DNA of 64,000 nucleotides from Vibrio gelatinilyticus (lineage in GTDB: Bacteria > Pseudomonadota > Gammaproteobacteria > Enterobacterales > Vibrionaceae). A program made the translations under genes and the position numbers. The notes beneath the pieces were generated by a model. That model ran no database searches, had not been told where the DNA came from, and worked only from the letters and a program-made list of their open reading frames with translations. The stretch is taken from contig NZ_JAJNNZ010000001.1 in the NCBI RefSeq assembly GCF_022836845.1, positions 1-64,000 on the forward strand, in the 5' to 3' direction. Of the stretch, positions 34,476-44,866 are shown piece by piece; within the stretch, counting starts at the first letter, position 1, and each line of letters begins with the position of its first letter.

Positions 34476-35726
34476 ATGAATACAACTACAGCTGCGACAG
34501 CGGGTCGCGCTTCATCTAAGTGGACTTATAAAGATTTCACTTGGGCTCTTTCTCTATTCGGCACTGCGGTTGGTGCCGGCGTTCTATTTCTACCTATTCG
34601 TGCTGGTGCTGGTGGATTCTGGACATTAGCAATCCTTGCATTAATCGCATTTCCAATGACGTGGTTTGCACATAAATCATTAGCTCGTTTTATTCTTTCT
34701 GCTAAGAATCCAAACGCTGATATTAGTGAAACTGTAGAAGAACACTTCGGTAAAACTGGCGCAAACCTTATCACCTTTGCTTACTTTTTTGCGATTTACC
34801 CTATTGTTCTGATTTACGGTGTTGGTATTACTAACACTGTCGATTCGTTTCTAGTCAACCAAGTTGGTATGGCATCAATTCCGCGCTGGTTGCTGTCAGG
34901 CTCTTTGATTGCCATGATGACTACGGGTATTTTGTTTGGTAAAGAACTCATGCTGAAAATAACATCAGCGCTTGTTTACCCTCTTGTGTTCATTTTACTC
35001 GCTCTGTCTTTCTATCTGATCCCAGATTGGAATACATCTATGGTTTCTGTTAGCCCAGATTGGAGCGCAATGCCTGTCATGATTTGGCTAGCTCTTCCTA
35101 TGATTGTGTTCTCTTTCAACCACAGCCCTATCATCAGCCAGTTCACCAAAGAACAGCGCCTAACTCACGGTGAAAACGCTGTTAAGAAAACTGACGGCAT
35201 TACCGGCGGCGCAGCAATGATGTTGATGGGCTTTGTCAAGTTCTTCGTATTCTCTGTAGTACTGTCTCTTTCTCCAGAGCAATTATCTGAAGCACAAGCA
35301 CAAAACATCAGTGTTCTTTCTTACCTAGCCAACATCCATGAATCTCCCCTTATCTCTGTCTTAGGACCTGTTGTTGCTTTCGCTGCGATTACATCGAGCT
35401 ACTTTGGTCACTTCCTTGGTGCTCAAGAAGGTCTTGTTGGTCTGGCGAAATCTCGTACTAACGCATCTGAAGCTAAGATTGAGAAAGGTTCATTGCTTTT
35501 CATCGTTCTAACAACATGGGCTGTTGCTATCATCAACCCAGATATCTTGGGCATGATCGAAGATCTTGGCGCACCAATGATTGCCGCTATTTTGTTCCTA
35601 CTGCCTATTTTTGCAATGAACAAAGTTCCTGCTATGGCGAAGTACAAAACATCTAAAGTGGCCCAAATCTTCACAGCGGTATGTGGCTTTGCAGCAGTAA
35701 CGTCTGCTATCAACGGTATCTTCTAA
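34476..35726 (+). CDS. sdaC: Serine transporter SdaC (HAAAP family)
   Basis: This inner-membrane proton:serine symporter of 416 residues belongs to the hydroxy/aromatic amino acid permease (HAAAP) family. It has about eleven spans: GTAVGAGVLFLPIRAG near residue 27 starts the first, and FSFNHSPIISQFTKEQR near 210-226 is a family hallmark. It sits directly upstream of sdaA with an 80-bp gap and a hairpin between, the standard serine catabolism pair: import, then deamination to pyruvate. The ATG at 34476 is chosen; the longer frame starts at a GTG. Confidence 0.92.
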   Translation: MNTTTAATAGRASSKWTYKDFTWALSLFGTAVGAGVLFLPIRAGAGGFWTLAILALIAFPMTWFAHKSLARFILSAKNPNADISETVEEHFGKTGANLITFAYFFAIYPIVLIYGVGITNTVDSFLVNQVGMASIPRWLLSGSLIAMMTTGILFGKELMLKITSALVYPLVFILLALSFYLIPDWNTSMVSVSPDWSAMPVMIWLALPMIVFSFNHSPIISQFTKEQRLTHGENAVKKTDGITGGAAMMLMGFVKFFVFSVVLSLSPEQLSEAQAQNISVLSYLANIHESPLISVLGPVVAFAAITSSYFGHFLGAQEGLVGLAKSRTNASEAKIEKGSLLFIVLTTWAVAIINPDILGMIEDLGAPMIAAILFLLPIFAMNKVPAMAKYKTSKVAQIFTAVCGFAAVTSAINGIF

Positions 35727-35764
35727 ACCGAACGTAATATTTGAATAAAGATAATAACTAAAAT

Positions 35765-35790
35765 AGGGCTCCATTTTAGGAGCCCTTTCT
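35765..35790 (+). terminator. Hairpin between sdaC and sdaA
   Basis: AGGGCTCC-ATTTTA-GGAGCCCT is followed by TTCT. It lies between the two serine genes. With only a short T-run it may be a partial terminator that lowers sdaA relative to sdaC. Confidence 0.65.
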
Positions 35791-35805
35791 AATGAGGTTT
35801 CAAGT

Positions 35806-37167
35806 ATGATCAGTGTATTCGACATCTATAAAATCGGTGTTGGCCCATCAAGTTCACACACCGTTGGTCCGATGAAAGCAGGTAAAGAGTTTATTGATGA
35901 TTTGCGCTCAATGGGCAAGTTACGTGACATCACTAAAATCACCGTAGATATCTATGGGTCATTATCACTGACAGGGAAAGGCCACCACACCGATATTGCC
36001 ATCATTATGGGTTTAGCAGGTAACAGCCCAGAAAAAGTGGATATCGATTCGATCCCAAGCTTTATTGCGCGTGTAGAAGAAACGGAACGACTTCCTGTTG
36101 GCATGCACTGTCACACCGTTTCTTTTCCAAATGATGGCGGAATGAATTTCCACTCATCCAATTTAGAACTGCACGAAAATGGTATGCAAATCCATGCCTG
36201 GATTGGTGAAGACAAAGCCTACTCTAAAACCTATTACTCTATTGGCGGTGGTTTCATTGTCGACGAAGAAAACTTCGGCAAAGAAACGACTTCGGCAATC
36301 AAAGTGCCTTATGATTTTAACTACGCCGAGGAACTCGTTTCTCAATGTAGAGAGCACGGCCTTTCAATTAGTACCTTAGTAATGGCCAATGAGCACGCTC
36401 TATTCTCTCAAGAGGAAGTGCGCAGCTATTTTGCCAGTATCTGGAAAACGATGCGTGAATGCATGGAACGCGGTATGAATACCGAAGGCATTCTACCCGG
36501 TCCCTTGCGCGTTCCTCGTCGCGCAGCGGCACTTCGTCAGCAATTGATCACTTCCGAAAAAACCACCACCGATCCTATGGCCGTTGTTGATTGGGTCAAC
36601 ATGTTTGCTTTCGCTGTGAATGAAGAGAATGCAGCCGGCGGACGCGTTGTTACCGCTCCGACTAACGGTGCTTGTGGCATCATTCCAGCCGTATTAGCTT
36701 ACTACGATAAGTTCATTCAAACGGTCACAGAAAAAGACTATATCCGCTTTTTCGCAGCGTCTGGCGCCATTGGAGGTTTATATAAGAAAAACGCTTCTAT
36801 CTCCGGGGCAGAAGTCGGCTGTCAGGGCGAAGTTGGCGTGGCCTGTTCTATGGCAGCTGCAGGGCTTGCTGAGTTAATGGGCGGAAGCCCAGAGCAAGTT
36901 TGTATGGCCGCTGAAATCGCGATGGAACACAACCTGGGATTAACCTGTGACCCTGTAGCGGGACAAGTTCAGGTTCCATGCATTGAGCGCAATGGTATCG
37001 CGGCAGTTAAAGCCATCAATTCAACTCGCATGGCACTTCGACGTGCATCTGCCCCTCGTGTATCTCTTGATAAGGTTATCGAAACTATGTTGGAGACGGG
37101 TAAGGATATGAACGCGAAATATCGTGAAACGTCACAAGGCGGACTCGCGATTAAAGTGATTTGTTAA
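35806..37167 (+). CDS. sdaA: L-serine ammonia-lyase (iron-sulfur) SdaA
   Basis: This 453-residue single-chain L-serine dehydratase converts L-serine to pyruvate and ammonia with an oxygen-sensitive [4Fe-4S] cluster. The N-terminal domain starts [19 protein letters not shown]. The catalytic domain carries [32 protein letters not shown] and [14 protein letters not shown], with the cluster cysteines in these stretches. The length matches SdaA/SdaB. The ATG follows GAGGT. It is the second gene of the sdaC-sdaA unit and is closed by a strong terminator. Confidence 0.95.
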   Translation: MISVFDIYKIGVGPSSSHTVGPMKAGKEFIDDLRSMGKLRDITKITVDIYGSLSLTGKGHHTDIAIIMGLAGNSPEKVDIDSIPSFIARVEETERLPVGMHCHTVSFPNDGGMNFHSSNLELHENGMQIHAWIGEDKAYSKTYYSIGGGFIVDEENFGKETTSAIKVPYDFNYAEELVSQCREHGLSISTLVMANEHALFSQEEVRSYFASIWKTMRECMERGMNTEGILPGPLRVPRRAAALRQQLITSEKTTTDPMAVVDWVNMFAFAVNEENAAGGRVVTAPTNGACGIIPAVLAYYDKFIQTVTEKDYIRFFAASGAIGGLYKKNASISGAEVGCQGEVGVACSMAAAGLAELMGGSPEQVCMAAEIAMEHNLGLTCDPVAGQVQVPCIERNGIAAVKAINSTRMALRRASAPRVSLDKVIETMLETGKDMNAKYRETSQGGLAIKVIC

Positions 37168-37193
37168 TAGGGATTGTCAATTACGCAACAAAA

Positions 37194-37215
37194 AACCCAA
37201 GCTATTGCTTGGGTT
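37194..37215. terminator. Bidirectional terminator between sdaA and queD
   Basis: AACCCAAGC-TATT-GCTTGGGTT has a T-rich run on the plus strand (TTTTCTTTTT) and TTTTTTG on the minus strand. It serves both convergent genes. Confidence 0.9.
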
Positions 37216-37242
37216 TTCTTTTTCTGCAAGTCAACGCTAAAC

Positions 37243-37605
37243 CTACTGCCCTACGTATATGCAGCCAGCGGTACACGTCTCTTTAATCTCAACTTTGCTC
37301 AATAGCGGCAACGTTGGTTTAAGCTGTTGCCAAATCCATTTAGCCAAAACTTCACTCGTTGGGTTCTCTAACCCCTCAATATCGTTGAGATAGTAGTGAT
37401 CAAGGCGGTCATAAATGGGTCTAAATGCAGCTTTAATTTCAGCAAAGTCAACAACCCAGCCAGTATGCGGATCTACTTCACCTTCAACATAAAGTCGAAC
37501 TAGAAAAGAGTGTCCGTGTAAACGGCCGCACTTGTGACCTTCTGGCACGTTTGGCAGGTGATGTGCCGCTTCAAACATAAACTCTTTGTATAACTCGGTC
37601 TTCAT
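37243..37605 (-). CDS. queD: 6-carboxytetrahydropterin synthase QueD
   Basis: This 120-residue tunnelling-fold enzyme turns dihydroneopterin triphosphate into 6-carboxy-5,6,7,8-tetrahydropterin in the queuosine pathway. Zinc histidines are H15, H30 and H32 (FEAAHH, HGHS), the catalytic Cys is C26 in [10 protein letters not shown], and the later catalytic Asp/His pair is in RLDHYYLND. The sequence is very close to E. coli QueD in length and motif order. A single gene; convergent with sdaA. Confidence 0.96.
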   Translation of the reverse strand: MKTELYKEFMFEAAHHLPNVPEGHKCGRLHGHSFLVRLYVEGEVDPHTGWVVDFAEIKAAFRPIYDRLDHYYLNDIEGLENPTSEVLAKWIWQQLKPTLPLLSKVEIKETCTAGCIYVGQ

Positions 37606-37901
37606 AGGAATACTCTAACTAATTATTGACACGCAATCGTACTGAAAACCACACACCAACTCAAGCGCCAGTGCTACAAATCAATCACTGTTCTGACGGT
37701 GCTCTATCTGCCTTACTTACCAATACCGTCCATGACGATGATTCAGAACAAACCCGCCATTGTTTTAATTCTCAGAAATAACGAAAAGTTGTTAAAAATC
37801 ATGACTTAGTCGATATTTTGTAGAAAATTACCTTTAAATAGTGAGAGCTATTCACCTAACATCGCTCAGTCAGCCACTAAAGATAACCAAATAGTAACAA
37901 T

Positions 37902-39521
37902 ATGCGATTTTCAATAACCTCTAAATTACTTATCACTCTCTCGGTGGTATTTGGTGTCGTCGTGATATCGTCTACTGCATACCAATATAATCAACAAAAG
38001 GAACTGGTTTTTTCGATATTAAGTGAGCAATTACATGATAAAGCTAGTAACTACTTTGATAGTTTGAACATGATGATGATCACTGGAACCATGGCTCAAA
38101 AGGAAACTCTCAGACAAAAAGCACTGGCTCAAGAAAGTATCGAAGACGTTCGAGTACTTAGGGGTAATGCAGTAACAAAGCTCTATGGTGCAGGCCTAAA
38201 GGGCCAATCGCCTGTTGACGATATTGACCGCCGTGCTCTTTCGGGTGAAACAGTGATCGAGCCTATTAACGCCGCCTGGGGACAAGGTGTCGTCATCGCT
38301 TTACCAATGAAAGCCAGTGACAATTATCGTGGTACCAACTGCATTAGTTGCCACATGACAGAAGAAGGCGAAGTGCTTGGCGCTATTCGAATCGAATACA
38401 ACCTCAATCATGTCAACTCATTAATAAACCAAAGAACCTTCATAGCCATTGCAATTATGGTGGCCATTGCCCTACTCGGCTATTTATCAACGCTGCTTAT
38501 TACTCGCCGCTTTATCGTTGGACCAATTCAGAGAACTTCTCGCTATATGGCTGCGGTGAGTCAAAATCAGGACCTATCACAAAAACTCCATATAAACCAA
38601 AATGATGAGATCGGAGATCTTGCAACAGATATCGACACTTTTATCGATTCAGTATCAACAAGTTTACACCACGTTCAAGAGACCTCCCATCAGCTCAGTC
38701 ACAGTGCCGTACAATTAACCCAAATCGCTGAATACACTGATAGCACGGCAAATCAACAACTTAATGAAACATCAGATGTTCAGTCTCATGTTGAACAAGT
38801 CAATAACCAGCAAAAGCAAGTTGATCAAGCGACAGAAAAAGCATCAGAATTAATGGCGCACACCAACGATTTGACTCAGCAAAGCGCCCAAAAAGCGACC
38901 ACTGTGAGTGAAGAAATTCGATCCCTCGTGGCTGAAATCGACAGTGTGGCAAGTGATATCTGTCAGCTAAATTCACAAACTCAAGACGTATCGAACATAC
39001 TTGATGTCATTAAGGGAATTGCTGACCAAACCAATTTGCTTGCGCTAAATGCGGCCATTGAAGCTGCTCGAGCCGGTGAACAAGGCAGAGGCTTTGCTGT
39101 TGTTGCCGATGAGGTTAGACAGCTCGCTAGCCGCACAACAGATGCAACCAGTGATATAGAAACTATTCTTTCTCAGTTTAAACAGGACAGCGACGGAGCA
39201 CTGAGCTCGGTAGAAAACGTCTCCAAGCGAGCCCATCAAGGTTCAAACGAAGTCTACGCGCTCGCCGATCGCATGAATCAAGTCAACGACGAAATTCAAC
39301 GGACCACTGCACTTGCAAGCGATGTGCAACAGCAAACTCACACGACTTCAGTATTAAATAATGAGGTGAGCAAAAAAGCTGACACCATTACCCGACATGC
39401 TAACGAGACCTCCAATTCGGCATCTAGAGCACATAAAATTAGCGTCGATTTAGAGCAGCTCTCACTCCGGCTTGAGTCATTACTTAACCAATTTGTCCTT
39501 TCAAACCATAATAAAGGTTGA
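37902..39521 (+). CDS. Methyl-accepting chemotaxis protein with a c-haem motif
   Basis: This 539-residue inner-membrane chemoreceptor has spans at about 7-27 and 180-200, with a periplasmic sensor domain (28-178) between. That sensor holds CISCHM, a complete CxxCH covalent haem motif (C147, C150, H151). A HAMP linker (203-255) and the MCP signalling domain follow, with the hairpin tip [34 protein letters not shown] (sequence given in part) near 365-400. There is no C-terminal NWETF-type pentapeptide for CheR/CheB tethering. The haem motif suggests sensing of redox state, oxygen, NO or another gas. It needs cytochrome c maturation in the periplasm. Confidence 0.9.
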   Translation: MRFSITSKLLITLSVVFGVVVISSTAYQYNQQKELVFSILSEQLHDKASNYFDSLNMMMITGTMAQKETLRQKALAQESIEDVRVLRGNAVTKLYGAGLKGQSPVDDIDRRALSGETVIEPINAAWGQGVVIALPMKASDNYRGTNCISCHMTEEGEVLGAIRIEYNLNHVNSLINQRTFIAIAIMVAIALLGYLSTLLITRRFIVGPIQRTSRYMAAVSQNQDLSQKLHINQNDEIGDLATDIDTFIDSVSTSLHHVQETSHQLSHSAVQLTQIAEYTDSTANQQLNETSDVQSHVEQVNNQQKQVDQATEKASELMAHTNDLTQQSAQKATTVSEEIRSLVAEIDSVASDICQLNSQTQDVSNILDVIKGIADQTNLLALNAAIEAARAGEQGRGFAVVADEVRQLASRTTDATSDIETILSQFKQDSDGALSSVENVSKRAHQGSNEVYALADRMNQVNDEIQRTTALASDVQQQTHTTSVLNNEVSKKADTITRHANETSNSASRAHKISVDLEQLSLRLESLLNQFVLSNHNKG

Positions 39522-39572
39522 AGAGAGAAATTTGACAGGTAATATGTCACCCTGAAAATGAAAAATTATTGG

Positions 39573-39613
39573 CAACCCAACACTATGTCGAAAAAACAAA
39601 CAGTGTTGGGTTG
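39573..39613 (+). promoter_or_regulatory. Leader hairpin upstream of asnS, attenuator-like
   Basis: CAACCCAACACT (39573-39584) and AGTGTTGGGTTG (39602-39613) make a perfect 12-bp stem, followed by TGCTTTT. The hairpin ends 31 bp before the asnS ATG. An in-frame ATG at 39558 could start a leader whose codons 6-9 form the left arm, including an Asn codon. Transcriptional attenuation of asnS by charged tRNA-Asn is a reasonable idea, not shown. Confidence 0.55.
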
Positions 39614-39644
39614 TGCTTTTACCTCTATGGAGAATATACACAAC

Positions 39645-41045
39645 ATGACTTACGCGCCTGTAACAGACGTACTAAGCGGTAAATTAGCTGTCGACAGTGA
39701 AGTCACTGTACGCGGCTGGATCCGTTCACGTCGTGATTCCAAAGCCGGAATCTCTTTCCTTGCCATTTACGACGGCTCTTGTTTCGACCCGATTCAGGCC
39801 GTGGTCCCTAATAATCTTAATAATTACGACGAAGAAGTTCTGAAGCTAACAACGGGTTGCTCTGTTGAAGTCACAGGAACTATCGTTGAGTCTCCAGCAA
39901 AAGGTCAAGATTTTGAACTTGCAGCGACAGACGTTAAAGTGGTTGGTTGGGTTGAAGACGCTGACACTTACCCAATGGCGAAAACGCGTCACTCTATCGA
40001 GTATCTTCGTGAAGTGGCCCATCTTCGCCCGCGCACTAACGTGATCGGTGCTGTTGCTCGTGTACGCAACTGCCTATCTCAAGCGATTCACCGCTTTTAC
40101 CATGAGCAGGGCTTCTTCTGGACTTCTGCACCGCTGATTACAGCTTCGGATGCTGAAGGCGCAGGTGAAATGTTCCGCGTATCAACGCTAGACATGGAAA
40201 ACCTTCCTCTAACAGACAAAGGTCAAGTCGATTACAACGAAGATTTCTTCGGTAAAGAGACCTTCCTAACCGTATCTGGTCAACTTAATGCTGAAGCTTA
40301 CGCTTGTGCACTAAGCAAAGTATACACATTCGGCCCAACATTCCGTGCTGAAAACTCAAACACCAGCCGTCACTTAGCTGAGTTTTGGATGGTTGAACCT
40401 GAAGTTGCGTTTGCTGACCTTGACGATGTAGCGAAACTTGCAGAAGACATGCTTAAGTATGTTTTCAAAGCCGTACTAGCAGAACGCCGTGATGACCTTG
40501 AGTTCTTTGCTCAACGTATCGACAAACAAGCTATTTCACGTTTAGAGCAATTTGTAGACGCTGATTTCGCACAGGTGGACTACACAGACGCAATCCAAAT
40601 CCTGCTTGATTCTGGCAAAAAATTTGAGTTTGACGTTGAGTGGGGCATCGACATGTCTTCTGAGCATGAACGTTACCTAGCTGAAGAGCACTTCAAAGCG
40701 CCGGTTATCGTTAAGAACTACCCGAAAGATATTAAAGCTTTCTACATGCGTTTAAACGATGATGGCAAAACCGTTGCAGCAATGGACGTTCTAGCCCCTG
40801 GCATTGGTGAAATCATTGGTGGTGCACAGCGTGAAGAACGTTTAGATATTCTTGATGAGCGTATGGTTGCGATGGGTATCGACCCTGAGCACATGAGCTG
40901 GTACCGTGATTTACGTCGTTACGGCACCGTTCCTCACGCAGGCTTTGGTCTTGGCTTCGAGCGTCTAGTCTCTTATGTTACAGGTATGGGCAACGTACGT
41001 GACGTGATCCCATTCCCACGTACCCCAAGAAGTGCAAACTTCTAA
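39645..41045 (+). CDS. asnS: Asparaginyl-tRNA synthetase
   Basis: This 466-residue class IIb aminoacyl-tRNA synthetase charges tRNA-Asn. The N-terminal OB-fold anticodon-binding domain (about 1-110) has [17 protein letters not shown]; the catalytic domain has class II motif 2 ([20 protein letters not shown]) and motif 3 ([10 protein letters not shown]). The ATG at 39645 ([10 protein letters not shown]) gives the same 466-residue length as E. coli AsnS; upstream in-frame codons run through the leader hairpin. A strong terminator follows. Confidence 0.97.
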   Translation: MTYAPVTDVLSGKLAVDSEVTVRGWIRSRRDSKAGISFLAIYDGSCFDPIQAVVPNNLNNYDEEVLKLTTGCSVEVTGTIVESPAKGQDFELAATDVKVVGWVEDADTYPMAKTRHSIEYLREVAHLRPRTNVIGAVARVRNCLSQAIHRFYHEQGFFWTSAPLITASDAEGAGEMFRVSTLDMENLPLTDKGQVDYNEDFFGKETFLTVSGQLNAEAYACALSKVYTFGPTFRAENSNTSRHLAEFWMVEPEVAFADLDDVAKLAEDMLKYVFKAVLAERRDDLEFFAQRIDKQAISRLEQFVDADFAQVDYTDAIQILLDSGKKFEFDVEWGIDMSSEHERYLAEEHFKAPVIVKNYPKDIKAFYMRLNDDGKTVAAMDVLAPGIGEIIGGAQREERLDILDERMVAMGIDPEHMSWYRDLRRYGTVPHAGFGLGFERLVSYVTGMGNVRDVIPFPRTPRSANF

Positions 41046-41065
41046 AACAATTTCTACTATTAAAA

Positions 41066-41090
41066 GGCCACCCTTGGGTGGCCTTTTTTT
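41066..41090 (+). terminator. Terminator after asnS
   Basis: GGCCACCC-TTG.. GGGTGGCC is followed by seven Ts, 20 bp after the asnS stop. Confidence 0.92.
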
Positions 41091-41190
41091 ATTCCAAATT
41101 TATTACCTCTGCATTGTGCCATCACTGTTGCAGCTTGTTGATTGCCTAACTATATTTTTAATGTACTTCATTAAAATGGAAGGTACTCAT

Positions 41191-41430
41191 ATGACTAAGT
41201 ACAATGAAACTCACATCGACTATCACGGCGAAAGCAACGGAGTACATCGTTGGAGTGGCCCAAACGGACAGCCTTGCTTCTGGCATCCGGATTGGCTCCA
41301 CATTGCTGAAGATTCTATGGGAATTTATCCTAAAGAACCGCTTGAATTAGAAGAAGGGGAAGAAGCAACCAAAGAACATGCTACCGCGGCCATCGTCAAA
41401 CACATTAATAAGCAAAAAGATGAAGACTAA
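41191..41430 (+). CDS. Small acidic protein, 79 residues
   Basis: This conserved-looking but unrecognised cytosolic protein begins MTKYNETHIDYHGE. Aromatic and polar residues fill the first half (HRWSGPNGQPCFWHPDWLHIAE), and the second half is strongly acidic and helical (PLELEEGEEATKEHATAAI). The start at 41191 is set by GGAAGG upstream; codons before it run into the asnS terminator. Its own terminator follows at 41455. Confidence 0.7.
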   Translation: MTKYNETHIDYHGESNGVHRWSGPNGQPCFWHPDWLHIAEDSMGIYPKEPLELEEGEEATKEHATAAIVKHINKQKDED

Positions 41431-41454
41431 GGATTCATGATAACGATTACAAAT

Positions 41455-41481
41455 GAGGCGGTGATTATTCTCCGCCTCTTT
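41455..41481 (+). terminator. Terminator after the 79-residue gene
   Basis: GAGGCGG-TGATTATTCT-CCGCCTC is followed by TTTAG. It has seven pairs in the stem and lies 24 bp after the stop. Confidence 0.65.
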
Positions 41482-41671
41482 AGTGGCATAGATCTAACTA
41501 CTTATCTTATATAAATACGGCATTAACGTCCTTTTCTGTTTCAAATCAAAATAAATTTCGCTTTTCTTCTCTATTGTGGTTGTAACCCTCAACAGCGAGA
41601 GGTATAAATAACCTGTTGTATGTATTGTACTTGGTCATCTTTTACCCCTTCAATTAACATGGATGAAGATT

Positions 41672-42862
41672 ATGTTTGAAAAAGTTGTAGCAGCCCCAGC
41701 GGACCCGATTCTTGGCCTGACTGAAGAATTTAAACAAGACACTCGCTCGGATAAAATTAACCTTGGTGTTGGCATTTACAAAAATGAGAATGGCGAAACC
41801 CCCGTTCTTAAAACGGTAAAAAAAGCAGAAGCTGCACTTTTAGAAACAGAGAAAACCAAGTCTTATCTTACAATTGAAGGCACCGCAGAATACGGATTGG
41901 CTGTACAAAAACTTCTTTTTGGCGATGATTCTGATATCGTCACTCAAAAACGCGCAAAAACAGCGCAAGCACCCGGTGGAACAGGCGCTCTGCGTGTAGC
42001 CGGTGAGTTCATTAAGCGCCAACTAGGCGACGTAAAGATCTGGATCAGCAACCCAACTTGGGCTAACCACAACGGCGTATTTTCTGCAGCCGGTATTGAG
42101 ACAGCTCAATACCGTTATTATGATGCAGAAACGAAAGACAAAGATTTTGCTGGCATGATGGCGGATCTGGAGCAAGCATCCGCGGGTGACATCGTACTAC
42201 TGCATGGATGTTGTCATAACCCTACTGGCATCGACCCTACTCTGGAAGAATGGCAAGTTCTTGCACAACTAGTGGCTGATAAGGGCCTAGTGCCACTTTT
42301 CGATTTCGCTTACCAAGGTTTTGCTAAAGGCGTAGAAGAAGACGCTCAAGGCTTGCGTATTTTTGCACAATTCAACAATGAAATTTTAGTGGCAAGTTCG
42401 TTCTCTAAAAACTTTGGTCTGTATAACGAGCGTGTGGGTGCATTTACGTTAGTTGCTACAGATGAGCAAGTCGCGACAACGGCATTCTCACAGGTGAAAA
42501 GCATTATTCGTTCTATTTATTCGAACCCTCCTGCTCATGGTAGTGCTGTGGTGACTCACATCCTAAACAACGTAGAACTGCGCGCTGAATGGGAACAAGA
42601 AGTGGCAGAGATGCGCGACCGCATCCAAGAAATGCGCGAATTGTTCGTATCTACACTCAAAGCAGAAGGCGTGAACGCTGACTTTAGTTTTATTGAACGT
42701 CAAAATGGCATGTTCTCATTCTCTGGCCTTTCTAAAGAACAAGTGACTCGCCTGAAAGAAGAGTTTGGTATCTACATTGTTGGTTCTGGTCGCATTAGTG
42801 TTGCTGGAATGACGAAGTCAAATATGAACCCATTATGTAAAGGCATCGCAGCTGTGCTGTAA
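41672..42862 (+). CDS. aspC: Aspartate/aromatic aminotransferase AspC
   Basis: This 396-residue pyridoxal-phosphate enzyme moves the amino group between aspartate or aromatic amino acids and 2-oxoglutarate. It begins [16 protein letters not shown]. The PLP lysine is in [16 protein letters not shown] near residue 246, and [12 protein letters not shown] holds a substrate-side stretch. The R386-type carboxylate arginine is in GSGRISVAG near 374. The length equals E. coli AspC. A second ATG 9 bp upstream is possible. Terminator at 42885. TyrB-like activity cannot be excluded. Confidence 0.93.
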   Translation: MFEKVVAAPADPILGLTEEFKQDTRSDKINLGVGIYKNENGETPVLKTVKKAEAALLETEKTKSYLTIEGTAEYGLAVQKLLFGDDSDIVTQKRAKTAQAPGGTGALRVAGEFIKRQLGDVKIWISNPTWANHNGVFSAAGIETAQYRYYDAETKDKDFAGMMADLEQASAGDIVLLHGCCHNPTGIDPTLEEWQVLAQLVADKGLVPLFDFAYQGFAKGVEEDAQGLRIFAQFNNEILVASSFSKNFGLYNERVGAFTLVATDEQVATTAFSQVKSIIRSIYSNPPAHGSAVVTHILNNVELRAEWEQEVAEMRDRIQEMRELFVSTLKAEGVNADFSFIERQNGMFSFSGLSKEQVTRLKEEFGIYIVGSGRISVAGMTKSNMNPLCKGIAAVL

Positions 42863-42884
42863 CAGCTGCTATTACATTGAAAAT

Positions 42885-42910
42885 AAAGGCCAGTTTTACT
42901 GGCCTTTTTT
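42885..42910 (+). terminator. Terminator after aspC
   Basis: AAAGGCCAG-TTTTA-CTGGCCTTTTTT is a 9-bp stem with a T-run, 22 bp after the stop. Confidence 0.92.
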
Positions 42911-42971
42911 GTACTCAAATCACGCCATGTAGTAGTATTGAAAGTAGATATCGTTTCCAATAAGGCTTTCC

Positions 42972-44861
42972 ATGGACGTAGAACTGGTCGAGATTCAGAA
43001 CTTTCTCGCAACACACCCTCCCTTCGATGAGTTACCGGAAGAAACACTGGCTTACGTAACAAAAAGTGTCGAGATTTCCTATTTCCGTGAAGATACTCCC
43101 ATCATCCATTTTGGGGATGATATTCAAGATCTTTATATGGTTCGAAGTGGCGTCGTTGAAATTTACCGTCGTAAAGGTGAACTTTACAATCGGCTAGATG
43201 AAGGTGATATCTTTGGCCAAATGGGACTACTGACTAATAATAAAGTTCGTTTCCCCGCTAAAGCAACGGAAGACTCGCTGGTTTATTGTATCCCTGCTGA
43301 TGTCTTTCAAGAGTTGTATGACGGCTTTGATTCCTTTGCTGACTTTGTTGAAGTCGAAGACAGTGTGCGACTTAGGCAGACCATTTCAACGAACTCTGAA
43401 TCCAATGACCTTACGACATCGAAAGTTAGAACATTACTCACCAGAGACGCGCCTATCATCGAAAAACAGTGTTCTATCCAGCAAGCAGCCATGACCATGG
43501 CTGATGAACAAGTGTCTTCACTGCTAGTGATCGATCCTGAGATTGTCGAAGAAGACGATGATGACAGTTCACCGGTCATAGGTATCATCACCGACCGTGA
43601 TCTCTGTACTCGCGTAATAGCACAAGGCCTTGACCCCCAGGGGCCAGTCAGTGATGTCATGTCAAGCGATGTTATTTCGCTTGATCACAATGCGTATGTG
43701 TATGAAGCGATGCTGACGATGTTACGCTATAACGTTCATCACCTCCCAGTGCTTAAAAACAAAAAGCCACTTGGCATCATCGAAACCACTGACATTGTTC
43801 GTTATGAATCACAAAATTCACTGCTGCTCGTCAGCAGCATATACCAACAACAATCCGTTGATGAATTGCAAGTGCTGTCTGAACAGGTAAAAGACAGTTT
43901 TGTGCGTTTGGTGAATGAGGACGCGAACTCCCACATGGTTGGCTCCGCAATGTCGGTTATCGGTCGCAGCTTTAAACAGCGAATTATTGAACTTGCAGAA
44001 GAGGAACTCGGGCGCCCTCCACTTCCTTATTGTTTTGTTGCCTTGGGTTCAATGGGCCGCGATGAACAGTTATTAGTGACCGATCAAGATAACGCCATTA
44101 TTCTTGATAACGATTATAACGAGAAAGAACACGGCGAGTACTTTGCCTCTCTGGCTAAGTTTGTATGTGACGCTCTCGCTAAATGCGGCTACCACTACTG
44201 TACAGGCGATATTATGGCCACCAATCCGATGTGGCGCATGACGCGTAAGGAATGGGAAGAATGTTTCGCTGATTGGATAGACGATCCAAACCCAAAAGCC
44301 CTGCTTAACGCTTCAATTTTTTTCGATCTAGATGGCGTCTATGGGCGATTAAAATGGGCAGAGCAACTTAACGGATTTATCATACGACGTGCACGCAAGA
44401 ATAACCGTTTTTTAGCTTGCCTGGCCCGAAATGCGCTCAATCGAAAGCCACCCCTTGGTTTCTTTAAGGACTTTGTTATGGAAAAAGATGGTCAGCATAA
44501 CAATTCCATAAACCTAAAACGTCGAGGCACAGCGCCACTGGCTGATCTCATTCGTGTCCATGCTCTCGCCGTTGGTTCACGCTCAAAGAACTCCTTCGAA
44601 CGACTGGACGACATTATGGATGCTGGGATTTTGCCTAAAGGAAGGGCAAAAGATCTCAAAGATGCTATGGAGTTCATCTCGATGGTCCGAATCCGCCATC
44701 AAGCCTACGATGTCGAGCAACATATTGATCCAGATAACAATATTGAGCCAGAGAATCTATCGGATTTTGAACGCCGCAACCTTAAGGATGCATTCCAAAT
44801 CTTAAGTAACGGTCAAAACTTTTTGAAATTCCGCTACCAAGCCAGCAACAGCTTTAAGTAG
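42972..44861 (+). CDS. cNMP-binding/CBS/DUF294 nucleotidyltransferase-like protein
   Basis: This cytosolic multidomain protein has 629 residues. It contains a cyclic-nucleotide-binding barrel (about 12-130, LYMVRSGVVEIYRR, GDIFGQMGLL), two CBS repeats (155-290), a DUF294 nucleotidyltransferase-like domain (with ALGSMGRDEQLLVTDQDN near 355) and a DUF294_C helical domain. The family is often encoded with a DnaQ-like exonuclease, exactly as here (5 bp gap). Adenylyltransferase-type activity on a protein or small molecule is inferred, not proven. In other gamma-proteobacteria this pair lies near acetate metabolism genes and has been tied to signalling. Confidence 0.88.
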   Translation: MDVELVEIQNFLATHPPFDELPEETLAYVTKSVEISYFREDTPIIHFGDDIQDLYMVRSGVVEIYRRKGELYNRLDEGDIFGQMGLLTNNKVRFPAKATEDSLVYCIPADVFQELYDGFDSFADFVEVEDSVRLRQTISTNSESNDLTTSKVRTLLTRDAPIIEKQCSIQQAAMTMADEQVSSLLVIDPEIVEEDDDDSSPVIGIITDRDLCTRVIAQGLDPQGPVSDVMSSDVISLDHNAYVYEAMLTMLRYNVHHLPVLKNKKPLGIIETTDIVRYESQNSLLLVSSIYQQQSVDELQVLSEQVKDSFVRLVNEDANSHMVGSAMSVIGRSFKQRIIELAEEELGRPPLPYCFVALGSMGRDEQLLVTDQDNAIILDNDYNEKEHGEYFASLAKFVCDALAKCGYHYCTGDIMATNPMWRMTRKEWEECFADWIDDPNPKALLNASIFFDLDGVYGRLKWAEQLNGFIIRRARKNNRFLACLARNALNRKPPLGFFKDFVMEKDGQHNNSINLKRRGTAPLADLIRVHALAVGSRSKNSFERLDDIMDAGILPKGRAKDLKDAMEFISMVRIRHQAYDVEQHIDPDNNIEPENLSDFERRNLKDAFQILSNGQNFLKFRYQASNSFK

Positions 44862-44866
44862 GTAGC

